From contig CM068382.1 of NCBI GenBank assembly GCA_034770075.1, positions 2,170,001-2,234,000 of the forward strand: a DNA stretch of 64,000 nt, given 5' to 3'. Both the position numbers and the translations under genes were made by a program. This document shows positions 49,426-62,962 of the stretch, in pieces. The stretch's first letter is position 1. Every line of letters starts with the position of its first letter. The notes below the pieces were generated by a model, which had not been told where the DNA came from, did no database searches, and saw only the letters and a list, made by a program, of their open reading frames with translations. The DNA comes from Aralia elata. Lineage: Eukaryota; Streptophyta; Magnoliopsida; Apiales; Araliaceae.

Positions 49426-50739
49426 CATGGGGAGGTTAGGTTCCCCTCAAATTCTTGTGTGCAGTGTCTTTTATATTAACAAGACTTTAAAAAAATATAA
49501 AGCAGTCATTTGTACATAACATGGGAAGTAGAAGTGTAAAAATTAATTATACAAAAAGATCTCGTTTTTGTATGATAGTTCGTGTAAGTATATACGGTCT
49601 TCCTCATTTCTTTTTTTGTCTTATTTATTACCTTATCAGAATTATTCAACCTCAAATTTTAGCGCTTTTTTCCCTCTATTGCGAAAAAAGAAAGAGTAGT
49701 ATATTTGTTTGGAAAAGAGAGTCACACTTTTTGTTTATTTTATATATCTCAAGTATAAGGTTTATTTAAAAAAAATGTTTAAATGTAATTGTTTGGATGA
49801 TTTTTTTCCAATTGAAATCATTAATTTAATTATAAAAAGTTAAAATATACCAAACGAAAAATCCAAGAGAATATTAAACTCAAGGAGTATATATAGTACC
49901 TTAGCAAGAAATCCTTAAGAGTTAAGGTGGGAAAGATAAAAGTGAAAATAAAGAAAAAGATAAAAGTGAAAATAAAGAAAAAGCATAAGTTTGGATGGAT
50001 TCCACTCGAAGATCTTTCTTTAACAGTAGTGGAGGAAGTAGTATATGATTAGATTTGGAGGTGTTTTAAGAAGCACGTGATTCATATTATTATGGAGGCT
50101 CATAATTTTATACTAGGATTTAATGCAAATGGTGCAATGAACCAATTACTACTGTTGTCAATTCAAATGTAACACACCTGAAAGCAACTACACACAATTC
50201 ATCATTTCTATTTAGAAAATTATAAAATACTTATGTTTGTTCGTAAAAAATTAATTTTATTTGTCTTGATTTAACACTATTTCAAATTATTTTATCTTAT
50301 TATAAGAGATTAATAGTCCTTTAATTTGTCCTATAGACTATTTTTGTCATTTCTAAAGTTACTTATAAGGAATTATATAATCTCATGATGAATGTAGGAC
50401 TAATTGTCCCCCATTTTAAGTTATCAAATGACTTATGGGATTAATGGTCCCTCGTCAAAATATTAAATAGTTTGAAAATAATTTTAAATTAAGATAAATA
50501 ATTCAATCTCAAGTATACTTCTTTACAAACAAACATGGCCTAAGAGAACTGATATTATCATAGCAAAATATCGATAATGTTATTAGAACTAATATATATT
50601 TAATAACATTTTTATAGTTATTTTAATAATATTTTATTATTTTAAATGACAGTTATTATTTCAATAATATTATCTTTACTCTGACAATACCAATAACGAA
50701 TAAAATAAAGTGATTGTCAGAAATAATAAAGCCCTGACC

Positions 50740-51480
50740 ATTTGTTTAAGTTTTTTTTTTTTTTGACAACTTCTGACTTGACTTCTGAGAAGCTACATGA
50801 GTAGTGTTTGTTTCGGCTTTTGGGTCCAAAAACTACAAAAAGCTAGAAGCTAAGTAGTTAATGCATAAAAAAGTTGAAAACTAGAATCACTTATTTAGAT
50901 GTTTTTCAAATCAACTTATCAACTCTTAATAAATTAAAATTATATTATTTTATATACTACATATAATATAATATATACATAAATATTTTATATATGTTAG
51001 TGTGTGTGTGTGTGTATATATATATGTGTGTGTGTGTTAATAAATAAACGTAATATATATTAATAAATAATTATATATTAATATATATTTATAAATTAGT
51101 AAATATATAACATAAGATTTCTATTTTAAATCTATATATATTAATAAATAAACATAATATATATCAATAAATAATTATATATTAATATATATTTATACAT
51201 AATTAACTATATAATATAAGGTTTATATTTTAAGTATATATTTATTTATGTATATACAAATAAATATATTAATTAATATTATGTTATCAGAATTTAGCTT
51301 ATCAGATTATTTGCCAAACACTTATTAACAGATTTTGGAGAATAAAAATTAGTTTAACAAATACTAGTTAATAACTTTTAAAAAATCAAAATCAGAATCA
51401 GTTTCTTAGAATCATGAGTAGAAGCATAAGCTAAAAATAAAAAAAGTGGAGGAGAATGAAAATATAGACTTTTGTTTGAG
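50740..51480. mobile_element. possible hAT-type non-autonomous element
   Basis: The left part (CCATTTGTTTAAGTTTTTTT, then TTCTGAGAAGCTACATGAG) and right part (ATTTGCCAAACACTTATTAA, then GAAGCATAAGCTAAAAATAA) resemble the subterminal AGAAGC/AAAGCT-rich ends of plant hAT MITEs. The exact ends and duplication were not resolved. Confidence 0.35.
51038..51234. repeat. two tandem copies with 104-bp period
   Basis: Both copies begin TAATAAATAAAC(G/A)TAATATAT (51038 and 51142) and run through AATAATTATATATTAATATA to a TATTTTAA end, with scattered mismatches. Confidence 0.75.
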
Positions 51481-52221
51481 GCAATTAAATAAACTTACTT
51501 TGTTAGCATGAGAATCCTTGATTATGATAAAGGATCATGATAACTCCAAATCTCTCTTCAAATCAAATGAAACCCACTGTCTGCTTATTAAAGGTGAAAT
51601 GGATCCCATGTAAACTAATTTAATAATTATTATGAAAAAGGATAAAATAAATAAATAAATTAATGGAACTCAATTGAATGACTAAGGGAGACTGATCTCC
51701 TCAAAGCTTACAAGTTTTGGCTATTTTACTATTTTGATTTATTTTTATTTTATTTTATGAATAATGATTCAGCAGCAAAGATTTTCTTTAGACTATAAAA
51801 GTTTGTTTTTTCTTTCTTGTTTATCAACTCATCATGATGGATATGAACCTAGTGTCTTAGTCTAATGATTGAAAATGAGATTCACAATTTTTTTTTAGTT
51901 TTACATTCGGTTTTCACTATTGTGTAAATATGTATTTTCTCTTTACGCTAAAATTTTCTTTCTTCCTTATTGTATAGGCTACTATAACTCACCTGTAAAG
52001 AATAAGTTTACTGATGTTATCGTAATTGAGAGATTATTGATATGGATTTGAAAAATTATTTGTATTAACAAAATTAAATAAAAAAAAATAGAAATTGTAT
52101 ACAAAATTATGAATACCTTTGTTTTTCCAATGAAAAATGAATGGAGGGGATAGCATGAAAGGGATAAGAGGAAATAGAGGTATTTGTGAACTTGGTGACT
52201 AATCATGCTTTATTATCGATG

Positions 52222-52222
<1 letters not shown>

Positions 52223-52293
<71 letters not shown>

Positions 52294-52342
52294 TGTATGT
52301 ATGTATGTATGTATGTATGTGTGTATGTGTGTGGGGGGGGGG
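52223..52342. repeat. (AT)n(GTAT)n(GT)n poly-G compound microsatellite
   Basis: About 44 bp of AT, then about 13 GTAT units, then GTGT and about 10 G. It abuts the left end of the foldback at 52345. Confidence 0.93.
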
Positions 52343-52344
52343 AT

Positions 52345-53155
52345 TGATCTATAGTCAACCTTATAAATTTAAGGTTATTTTTACAACGGATCGTGATCGT
52401 CTATTCGTTGATCGAACAGTTAAATAGAGTTTCCGTCTGCAGTTTAATATTCAGTATACTGCAATTTAATATTGCGGACGGAAAAAATATCCAAAATATC
52501 CCTCCAAATTCAATTATTTTTTTCGAACTCCGCAATATTAAATTGCGGATGTCATATTCAATTTATTTTAAGATTTATAGATTCTGTAGTATTAAACTGC
52601 GAATGTCACATTACACTCTGCAATATTATTCGCAGGAAGAGAAGAAAGAGTAGGAAACGATGACACTAAAACTAAATCAGTTCTCTGATCTTGATGTAAT
52701 CCAAGGTCGCAGAGACGATTTGACCAACAAATTCCTGAAGAGAGAGATTTAGGCCTCTGGGAAGAAATGAATAAGCCTAGAAAAAGACGAAATAGTGGTC
52801 AATCTACGAAGGAGAAACTCAATTCAATAATTTCAATTCCGTCTTTAAGTATGTCTCAATTTATTCAATTGATTTACCCTTTTTTCTGGGAAGTGTTTTT
52901 TATTGATATATTATGATTGATTGTTATTTGTGGCCTTAGAAGCAAATGAGGGTGCTGGGTGTAATTTAGATCGAATTGAATTTGGAGAGATATATTGGAT
53001 ATTTTGTTCGTACGTGGTACTAAACTGTGATATATTGGATATTAAATTACAGACGAGAGCTCTATTTAACCGTTCGATCGATAAATAAACAGTTACAATC
53101 TATTATAAAAATAATATTAAATTTACAATGTTAACTATAGTTCAGACTACAAAGA
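52345..53155. mobile_element. about 810-bp foldback element
   Basis: The left end (TGATCTATAGTCAACC, then GATCGAACAGTTAAATAGAG) is mirrored at the right by CTCTATTTAACCGTTCGATC and GTTAACTATAGTTCA, an imperfect inverted match of about 125 bp. Internally the word GCAATATTAAATTGCGGA and variants recur in both orientations. The middle (52660-52950) is less AT-rich and could be captured host sequence. No clear target duplication. Confidence 0.65.
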
Positions 53156-53330
53156 TATTAAATGCGCAAAGTTTGACTGATGCCTCATCAAGTGTTGCCT
53201 TGTTCATTTGTACTATCGGTTTGAAAAAAATAATAATACTGACACTCTAGAGATTCACATTTTCATTTTGTACGTACTGTCGGTTCTGTCATTTTGTTTT
53301 TTATCTAGCAATAATATTTTTAACTAATAA

Positions 53331-53661
53331 TCTCTTTATTTCATATTATTTAATTATTATTTATTTTTAAAAATTAATTTAAAAAATTTTTAAACTCAAA
53401 ATTAACGTAAATTTTTTTAATATTAATCAATACAATGATTAATATTGTAAACTATTTGCATAATATTGTTCATTGTAAGTTTATTGTTTCATAATTTTTA
53501 ATAAGTCATCTTAATTTTAAGTTTGAAAATATCTCAAATTGATTTTTAGAAGTCAATAATGATTATATAATTTAAAACGTAAGAATTATACAATTTAAAT
53601 TGAAATATTATAAATTAATCTAACAAATTAAATTATATCTATAATTTTAGAACGAAAGAAG
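53331..53661. mobile_element. Stowaway-like MITE, second family, inverted relative
   Basis: Ends CTCTTTATTTCATATT and AATTTTAGAACGAAAGAA are imperfect inverted copies and both are close to TA. The middle (53470-53590) aligns with the reverse complement of 11469-11721. Confidence 0.5.
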
Positions 53662-54292
53662 TATTCAATAGTAATTAAATTATGGACTCTCTTTTTTTTA
53701 CAATTATACTCTTTTTGTGTGGATATTTGGGGAGTAGTATTTTTACCATATACACTTATAGTTTTTTGTAATTTTTTTTTGGTCAAACAATCTAAAAGAT
53801 TATAAAAGATGAAAGAATTAAAAAAACAAAAAAAACAAAAATAATAATTTTTTTCAAACAAAATAACATATAATCAAAATAAATGATCAATCGTAACAAC
53901 AAAACTGGTCAACCACATATAATTTTAGTATTATTTACACTTAGAGCTGAATTAATAATGTGATCTTGTTAGCAAAAACTCTTGTGATATTATAATTTTA
54001 TTTTCTGCACGTGTGCTTATAGCTTAGTTAGTCGCAGTGTTGGAAATTTCCGGATTCAACGTATTATTCTTAGAATACGAAAAAACATTCAAACGCGGTT
54101 ATATTAGTTAGTCATACTTAGGATGCATGTCAACACCACCACATACCTTGTATTTAGTGAAGACCGAAATTTGTTCTGTCCTTCAATAATCATTAATTTT
54201 ATACACCAAAAATTCAAACCTAGCCAGTATTTCTCAATGATTAAATTAAAAGGGTAAAAGAAAATTAAAATTAAAATTACAATTTTAACAGA

Positions 54293-55558
54293 TTAGAATA
54301 TTTCCGGTAGCTCCCCAGCTGATTGTGTGAAAATGTCGTACCAAAAAAAGTCCATGTCATCATTCATGTTTAAATTATTTTCACATCCAAATTCCGTGGC
54401 ATGGAGTGGAGTAAACGGAAATTGAAGCTGAGCACCGCGGTTAAAATCACTTGTGTCACCGGAATTGTCGCTTGTATTGCCGGAGTTTTCATCAGTCGAA
54501 AATACTTGTGACCAAAACGTGTCGTCAAAAGCCTCCGTGCCGATGGACATGTTATTATCTTCGCTGCTGGCGGTGGTGATTGATGATACTTGTTGCGGTG
54601 AATTTGGGTGGTCGTCGTGGGATGTTGATTGAGTGGTAGAGTTCATTTGTTTTGGTTCCTCTGCATGATCTTCAAATTTGGAGATTTGGGCGGATTTGTT
54701 GAGCTTAGACTTGGATATTTGATCAGGGCACGCTTTTTCTTGGTTTTTCTTGAGTCTCTTTTTTAAGTGGGTGTGCCACACATTTTTGATTTCGTTGTCA
54801 GTACGTCCCGGTAATCTTGCTGCAATTGCTGACCATCTGTATATACATGAAAGAAATAATACAGATTAATACATATACATGAATAATTAATTTGCTTAAT
54901 TTATTTAGCTATATAAATCTTTTTAAGACGTTAAGATCAAATGTGACTAAACAGAAGTATAACCCAATAAATTAAAACAGGTTTCACACTACTTTTCTGA
55001 CCATTTGAGCTACAATTTTGGTCACTAAACAAAGTCTTAATTAAAGTACTGCTCCTCCAATTAAAGATTAATTAATTATATTTAGAGTTGTACTATACAC
55101 ACATATTAAACAAAAGTTAAATGTATTTACATATACGTACCTATTTCCTAATACTTCGTGTAAGCTGATGATGGTTTCCTCCTCTTCTTCACTAAAGTTT
55201 CCTCGTTTAATATCCGGTCTCAAATAATTGGTCCACCGAAGTCTACAACTCTTTCCACACCTTAACAAACCTGAAGAAAAAAAAAATTAAAATGAGACCA
55301 ATATTTCAAAACCATGTATATATATATATTATATATATATACACATGTATATAAGTATATAATCCATGAGACAGGAGATAAAAATAGAGAGTATATATAT
55401 ATCAAGAAGAGCTAAAATTAATTACCGGCTTGTTTAGGAAGAGCCCGCCAGTTGCCATGGCCATAAAGAGTGACATGGTTGATGAGAATCTGATCTTCGT
55501 CGCGAGTCCATGGACCTTTCTTCAACCCCATCTTTTCACAGCAAGGAGCTCTCACCAT
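54293..55558 (-). CDS. R2R3-MYB transcription factor, MYB13/14/15 type
   Basis: Three exons on the minus strand (55426-55558, 55141-55270, 54293-54836) join in phases 1 and 2, the usual R2R3-MYB intron positions, giving 268 residues. R2 ([10 protein letters not shown] to RLRWTNYL) keeps its three Trp. R3 ([11 protein letters not shown] to [11 protein letters not shown]) has Phe for the first Trp, as is normal. The tail holds [15 protein letters not shown] and the ending FFWYDIF...GELPEIF, both like the subgroup-2 motifs of Arabidopsis MYB13/14/15. Those regulate cold, wounding and phenylpropanoid or stilbene-type responses. A nuclear DNA-binding protein. The leader is CT-rich with a TA run. 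Start set at the ATG before VRAPCC. Confidence 0.94.
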
Positions 55559-55623
55559 TTTAATTATAATTAATTATTATTTCAAATTAACACTAGTACT
55601 ATCTAACTAATTAATGAAGTGAT

Positions 55624-55625
<2 letters not shown>

Positions 55626-55656
<31 letters not shown>
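55626..55656. repeat. (TA)n in the presumed MYB leader
   Basis: About 70-100 nt upstream of the MYB start codon, between it and a CT-rich tract (about 55690-55735), so probably transcribed. Confidence 0.85.
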
Positions 55657-55659
<3 letters not shown>

Positions 55660-55789
55660 ATCAAAAAGAGTAGTAAGAGTTTTGAGTAATCAATCTCTCT
55701 TCCTCTCTCTCTTTCTTTCTTTCCTTCTTTCTCAGTTATGACTTATGAGCACCGAAAGCTTAAAATGATTTTGCAAACCGAGCTTTGGT

Positions 55790-55799
55790 ATTTATATAG
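55790..55799 (-). promoter_or_regulatory. TATA box candidate of the MYB gene
   Basis: The minus strand reads TATATAAATA about 235 bp upstream of the MYB start codon, upstream of the CT-rich tract. Confidence 0.55.
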
Positions 55800-57822
55800 A
55801 GATATAGAGAGAGAATATTAATATGTATGTTTATATTAATGGGTCCCAGTGTGCCTCCTCCTGCTAATAAATCCAAAGCCGACTCAAGTTTTTCAAAAAG
55901 CATGCATGTACCGCCCGCTATTTCTAGGTAAGCACTCAGCACTAAAGTGTGTGACGTAAGTGATTTACTGGTCAAACTAACACGTGGGATTTTTTTTATT
56001 GACGTCGATGCCTATAATAATATTTTAACAAAACTAATAAATTTTCTTGTTATAACAATAAAATACTCCACAATATATATATATATATGTATGTATGTAT
56101 GTATAAGAATGTGACCGTATATACTTAAACTAATAGATTTATTCCCACACGAAAGTCGTGTATATATATTATATATACACTTCATATACCTGATATTTCT
56201 ACAAAGCCGGGCTTGATAGGCCGTAAGTATTATCCCACAAGAGTAATGTTACACGTACATATTATTCTATAAATATTTTATAAGTTATTAATGTAGCATA
56301 TTTTTATATTACAATACTTTATATAACATGGTATTTTAGTTTTTAAAAATGTCATATGAGAGTATGTCACATTAACAGTTTATAAAATGTTATAAAATAG
56401 TTTGTGTCTGTAACATTATTCTATCCCACAATAACTAAATATCAAGCAAAATTTTTAAAATTGTGTATAGTTATGTGTTCGACTTGATAGGAAATATCAT
56501 GTATAAAAGTTTATAACACCTCAATCCTACAACGTAACATATGGGCTAAGTTTCTCCCTCTTTTCCTTCTTAACCTCTCTTAGATGTGTTTTATAAAAAT
56601 TTAAACTACAATTATTAATACATTTAATTATTTTTTTTAAATGAACATATGATAAATTAAAATAACTTAAAAATATATTATTTATTGAGACGACACATTA
56701 GGCATGCCATAATGTTATATGGACCATGCGATTCAGCCTAATAGAATTTGATTCAAGATTGCAAGAGATTTTTACAAATGCCGTGGACCGTCAAAGTCAG
56801 TCATAATCAAAGAAATGAAAACAAATACATGAATTTACTCATTAAAATGGAATATTTATTAATTAATTAATGTTAACCGTGTGAATATATAGAACCATGC
56901 CACCACTTGATCTCCTTAATTTGTTAAAAAATGATTGTAATGACTCTTATCTAATGACGTTAAATTATTTATAATTTGACTTATGAACCTCCATTGCATC
57001 CAAAAAAAAAAAGAGAGAAAGAGAGAGATTTGTAAAATATGTAGGGAAATTATCTATAATAAATATTTATTATGGATCAAAAATAGACAAATATTATCAT
57101 ACCCGTCTAAAACAAAATCCAACAAAAGAGATTAAATTTAAAATTAAGCCATTCCCACTGATAATTATTTATAATTTGGCTTGTGAACCTCCTTTGCATA
57201 TATGTGTGCGAGTGATTATGATGAGCAATGAACGTTTTCAAATTAAAAAAATAGAGATATGATGGTGTTATCATGAGCACTAAACGTTTTAGTTCAAACT
57301 CATATTGAATCTTTTTGGCCTTGGGGAAATTAAAGTTATCTCTTCATAAAAGAGCTAATTTCCTTTGTCTTGATTATTAATTTCTCAAATATAATTATGT
57401 TAGATTATTTGCATGGGCAATTAATTTAATATGTTTGTATTAAAAATATTCATTTTTATCTCATACTTTGGCCTTTAGCCCTTTACAATATGTGTTGGAA
57501 AATGGTCAAAGAAAGAGGCTAAATTTAGCCTAATGCTCTTGTGGGAATTAATATGAATATTAGTATATCAAAAATTGCAATGATATGGAGGTAAACAATT
57601 TAAGTATTGCTTTCACACAGGCGTATACATTTTTAATTTTATTACTGCTAGAGAACAAGTCAACTAAATATTGACTCTGGTCTAAATAAAATTCAAAAGA
57701 CAACTGCTTTGTAATTCCGTGAAGGGTTACAAGTTGACAAGCAGCAAGCATCCAAGTGGACAATTTAATGATGATGAGTAGCTACACCTCCAAAATAAGA
57801 AGACTTTAGCGCACGAGCTAGC

Positions 57823-57824
<2 letters not shown>

Positions 57825-57888
<64 letters not shown>

Positions 57889-57909
57889 CTGTGTGTGTCT
57901 GTGTGTGTG
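57825..57909. repeat. (AT)n(GT)n compound microsatellite
   Basis: About 36 bp of AT repeats, then about 48 bp of GT repeats with two CT interruptions. Confidence 0.93.
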
Positions 57910-59128
57910 GATTTATATATATTAGTACAGGTTTTTCCTTAAATAGTACTACATCCATCCCCAGGAAATCAGTCCTATATTTTGAAAATTTTCTTTTAAA
58001 ATTAAGGAAATACTTACATATGCATAACTTATAAGTAAATTTTATTTATTGAAAAATTTAATATTAAAAAATTATGTCTTTTTTTTTGTGTGTGGTCATT
58101 TTAGAAGGAAGCCAACAGATGTAGCTGCAAGTTAAATTTAGGTAGACATAATAATTAATAATTAAGGATTACCCTCTAGACTCTAGAGTCAAATTAAATT
58201 TATCGCTTTCTATCTATCTATTTATTAATTTGTCAAAAGGAATTCAAAGAGAGTTGCTGTCTAGAATGGCATCATTTTTCTTTGTTAGGTCAGCAACTTG
58301 CTGATCAAAGTCATAGTTGTTTATGGCCTAAATTAGTGTTTTATTACTTTTAATCTAAAGTAAGAAAAGTAGGCTACATGTAATTCATAAAAAAATTGAC
58401 AAAATGCAATGATGGGTAAAAGCTTAGCAGAGTTTGGTAGGTATGTAAGCTGAAATATGCTATTTTTAAGAAAAACCAATATTATATGAATATCTTTTGT
58501 TTTATAAATTTCATTTTATTTTTTTTATAATAGTATTAACCGATACAATATTCTTAATTTTACCATTATAATATTATTGTTTTTAATTAGTAATTTATTT
58601 TTTTCAAAATAGATATCAAATAAAAATATTGTTTTAATATTTATAAAAATTATACTCTTCCTGTGAAATAAAGGGAGTTATTACACCTTACATTCCCAAA
58701 AATTAAGTTGCATGTCAGCCATCTACAAAATTTATAAACTTTGAAAATAATATTTTGTTGCTTATGAAATTAATTGATCCTCTAATTTAGTAGTTATATC
58801 ACAATTATAAAATTATAATAGTAAATTTAAAAATATTTTATATGGATAGGAAACACGGGATTCTTTGTTATAAATAACAGGTGATGATATATATAAATAA
58901 AATTCATTTCGTGAAAGGAGAGGATTATTATCTATTAATCTTCGGTGTAATGATGAAGTCATGTATGCACAGAGATCAGTTTAGATTCATGCACGTCAAC
59001 ATTTTTCCGCATCCAATTATTTTGTCGTATAAATCTACATTTTCTTACTTTCTTTTATTCTTCATATTTTCGTCTGGCCATTATATAGCATTGCTATGAT
59101 ATCTTTTTAATTATTGGGCGCGACCGTT

Positions 59129-59131
<3 letters not shown>

Positions 59132-59189
<58 letters not shown>
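59132..59189. repeat. (TA)n microsatellite, 58 bp
   Basis: The longest uninterrupted TA run in the window. Confidence 0.93.
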
Positions 59190-59192
<3 letters not shown>

Positions 59193-59846
59193 ATTATTAC
59201 TTCTTAAATAAGTCCATAATCTACATGGTCACGGTCACTCATGAATTTGAACATGCATTGTGGAAAATCTATTATCAAGTCTCGTTACAAAATTAGAGAT
59301 ATATATTTTTTAATTAATTTATTTTAAAATTATATATGTGTTAAATTACAATGTAAAATGAAGTTCTTGACAAGTTTTAATTTATATTCTAAATTGGCTG
59401 ACTACTAACATGCGGTCCCTCTTGTATTTTTAATAAATATTAAGAATAATTTTTATTGAATTTTTAATTTTAAATATAATTTCTTAAACAAGTCCGTAGG
59501 TCACGGTAACTCATGAATCTCTTCTCTCTTATATAAATTATCAGAAATTCAACTTCATACATGCATGATTAAAAATAATCGAGGTAGAATAGGGAGGGAG
59601 AAAGCAACGTGTAAATTTTCAATCAAGTTCTATTTTCCATTTTATTTTTCCTGTAACATGAGAAAAATTTGCATTCATGTTCACAATCCCCGTCAATAAC
59701 GTGGATGTGTGTAGGCATTGTGTATAAATTTTTTTGACATATCAGAGAGGGAGATATAATTGTTTTATTTACGAAATATATTCTCCATGTTTATGAAACC
59801 ATTTTTAAAAAATATCCTCATCAATAACACATATTAAAGAAACATG

Positions 59847-59849
<3 letters not shown>

Positions 59850-59893
<44 letters not shown>
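59850..59893. repeat. (TA)n microsatellite
   Basis: Uninterrupted TA repeat of about 44 bp. Confidence 0.92.
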
Positions 59894-59895
<2 letters not shown>

Positions 59896-60360
59896 CTTTT
59901 GATTCTTCCAAAAAAAATGTTAAATCTTTTTTTTTTGAAAAAAAAAATAATAATAATTTATACTATTACATTTCAATTATATCCCCGACTAGGGAGGAGT
60001 CGGAGACCAGGAGGAAAACTGGGTGAACGTAGAAGAAACTTACTTTTGCAATAACAAGTGGCCTGTAAATAGCATTCTGCATGTATGAATACACATAAAT
60101 TCCATTATCTGTTAATTATTTGGTAATCTAGAAAGTGAAACGTATTAAGACTTAATTTCAGCTAACGCATGCCCGCCATGTCCAATAAATAATTTACTTT
60201 TTTAATGGCAAGCTGCAAGGTGTGGCTCATAAAGAATTGTGGCAAGCTTTTTTAATTGGATATTAATTTGGAGCACCAAAAAGAAAGAAAAAAGTGTACC
60301 ACCATGCCAACTTTAATCATCTCAAAAAGGCCAAGATTTAACCGACAGAATCCGAGAGAG

Positions 60361-60375
60361 AGATATATCACATTA

Positions 60376-60419
<44 letters not shown>

Positions 60420-60430
60420 GTGATATATAG
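60361..60430. repeat. TA-run hairpin with unique inverted arms
   Basis: TATATCACATTATA on the left and TATAATGTGATATA on the right are perfect inverted arms around a TA run, so the whole 67 bp can fold into one hairpin. Confidence 0.75.
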
Positions 60431-62456
60431 CTGCTAAATGTAAAGCTTTTTATGAGCATGCATGCATGCATGGTCGGTCATGGTACCAATCTGTACTTTC
60501 ATTTTCATTTATATAAAACTTTTCTACTTTTTGTTTAGGATTTCTACAGCTGTGTTACCAAGCTTTTTATTAGCTAAAGCTGCTAAGTGATCACTTTGAG
60601 TCAAGCCCACTGCCCACCAAAGTAGAAAAAAGAGTTTCTCTAATAGTAAGACTGACTTCTTCTTTTCTAATTAAATTTATTTTTATTCTTTTTACATGTA
60701 GCATAATTTGTTTATATAACACACTAAAATACTCCAAGAGCCTCCCTCCTTAACGTTAAAATTTGTAAAAAACACGCTTAGACGTAATTTTTTTGACCAA
60801 AAAAAGTCAGAAATATTATACATCACACGTACATATTAATTGTACAAAATCAAAAAGAGTGTATCTATCTACAAAATAAAAAGATTGTTGATCATTATTG
60901 GTCAAACGTTGCTGAACTCCAGAGAATCCAGAAAATTAAATCTAAGTTCGAAACCTTAATTTTCAATAAAAGAAAAAAGAGTAATGTGAATGAATGCATT
61001 ACCCTTTTCTGACTTGAGAGCAAAATAAAACTCAAGTTGATGAGCAAAGGGAGTTTATATAATTGTAGTGTACCTATCAAGTGTGACCAAAACAGAAAAA
61101 ACACAAGACTAAACAATAATAATTCTACCTCCGTACATAAAGAGTTGTAGTTTGAATAGGAGAGGGGTTATGACTTGTGAGTAATGGATAATGAATTAAT
61201 TTTAAGTGCAGAGGCAGATCATTAGATGCGCCCAACACAGTTGGCTTGGAGAGATTCCCCTTTGAATATTTGTTTGTTGGTTTCACATGAGCGAATGGTC
61301 AAATAAATACTCTACGAATATCAAGTTGCAAAGTCTAGTTCAAAGATGCCAAAAGATTATATTACCCCATATTATTTTGTACGGTGTAGGCTTATGGCCC
61401 CCATTTCCAACCGTCTGCTTTTTTCTGCTCATCCTTTTCCTGAAGAAAAAACGGCACCATGCACCACAGAGAAGAATGAAAAGAACGATGTAAACCTGAG
61501 ATTACTACCCGTTTATCCTGAATCACCACAAGATCTCGAGAAGTTCGTATATTCCATGTTCTTGGGGCTTTTAAAGAGCTTTGCTCAATCATGTCTTTGC
61601 TGGGCTTTTAGTTTACATCAGCTTGGCTTCTGCAAATTACACATGATTCAATATGTTAAAAAGATATGCATTTCTCTGCCGCTAAAGAATTCACCGACTA
61701 TTTACTCAACCCGAATCTGTATTTTTTATGTGAAAACGGAAGAATTGTTGTGAATCGATTCCTTATTAACGAAATAATCGAATATTCGTTGGTAATAATA
61801 TCAGCAAAAGAACGTTCTCCTGTGTTTCCAGACATGCTGAGCTCGCGGGAAACTTATCCCACAAAGAAAAGAATTGTACAGTACGAAATAACATAAAAAC
61901 AGATTCATTAAGAGATATGGGTCCTCTATTCAAATTGTATGAGTTCCGGTTCCAAGGGGACTCCAATACATAGACTTGCAAAGGAGCAGCTTTGCTATTG
62001 TAATATAATTGAGATATACAATTTATAAAGATGCAATAACCATAATAAAGAATTCGAATCCAGAAAATTTACAGATGAAACCATCCTGTGGGGCCTCTAA
62101 TGAAGTACAAAAAAGGTAAAAGCAGTACTTCAATAAGTTCTTTTTAGCATAGAAGCTTTGATTTTTAACAAAAATAGAAGAATAGATTTTAGTTGTTAAA
62201 GTTTTCATATAGGTAAATCCCCAACATAAAAATTTTCCTCTTTATATATTGGAAGATATTAGTAATATTTATGTCCCAGCAGATAGTCTCTTGTGCGATC
62301 CTGTAACTAACAGAAACAACAGTAACCCCATAAACAATTCATTAGATAAGATCAAATATTTGCAATAATAAATACAAATTATTTACTAACACACATTTTT
62401 AACTTAGATAATAGCATATCCTGAACAGGCAAAGAGGTACCTGACACTGCTTGATA

Positions 62457-62928
62457 TCAAAAGGCAAACCGGCTTCCTGTTCCATCAAGAAAACGATCAG
62501 TATGCCACCCTTTGGCCTGTAGCTCAGAGATAAACGGAGAGATTACGCTATTCATCCTCTCAAAAGCCTCCTGTAATGCATTGAAATTTGGCTCACGAGC
62601 AGACTTCTCCAAATTTGCTGCATATGCAGCAACCAGCCATCCCCTTAATGCATCTTCACCAGTAGCATTGTGCTCCAATACCATGTCAGTCCATTTTGTT
62701 CCACGATTTAGAATAAATTTCTCCTCGGGGAATATTTCCTTAAGTTGGAGAAACTTTGAGGGCTTAATAGCCTTGTGCAGATCCCTGCCTACTTTAACAT
62801 TTCCAGCATCCTCAATCAATCGCCCAGGAAAAAGGAGATCTTCTCGGTATCTTAAGTCAGCAGGGCTTGATATTTTCCCTGTCTGGTTTAAACTTCAGTT
62901 GAATAATAAGCTGATGGGGAAAAAGAAA

Positions 62929-62962
<34 letters not shown>

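Larger units (their letters stand above)
47511..54292. other. gene-poor, repeat-rich AT region
   Basis: Nearly 6.8 kb of mostly AT-rich sequence without a recognisable protein gene. Contents listed separately: LTR-like fragment, hAT-like block, 104-bp-period duplication, compound microsatellite, an 800-bp foldback and a Stowaway relative. A short open stretch at 48086-48286 (minus) and one at 49233-49439 (plus) have no recognised family. Confidence 0.6.
55800..62456. other. gene-poor AT-rich region between MYB and RUS genes
   Basis: About 6.6 kb with many TA microsatellites and no recognisable gene. A denser segment at 61330-61900 (plus) has open frames of 135 and 76 codons (starts MPKDYITPYYF and MHFSAAKEFTDY) and base composition less AT-rich than its surroundings; I do not recognise a family. 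Confidence 0.6.

Noticed and set aside
52266..52331. GTAT array considered as a CRISPR-like repeat
   Set aside because: The unit is 4 bp with no spacers; it is a microsatellite in a plant nuclear genome.
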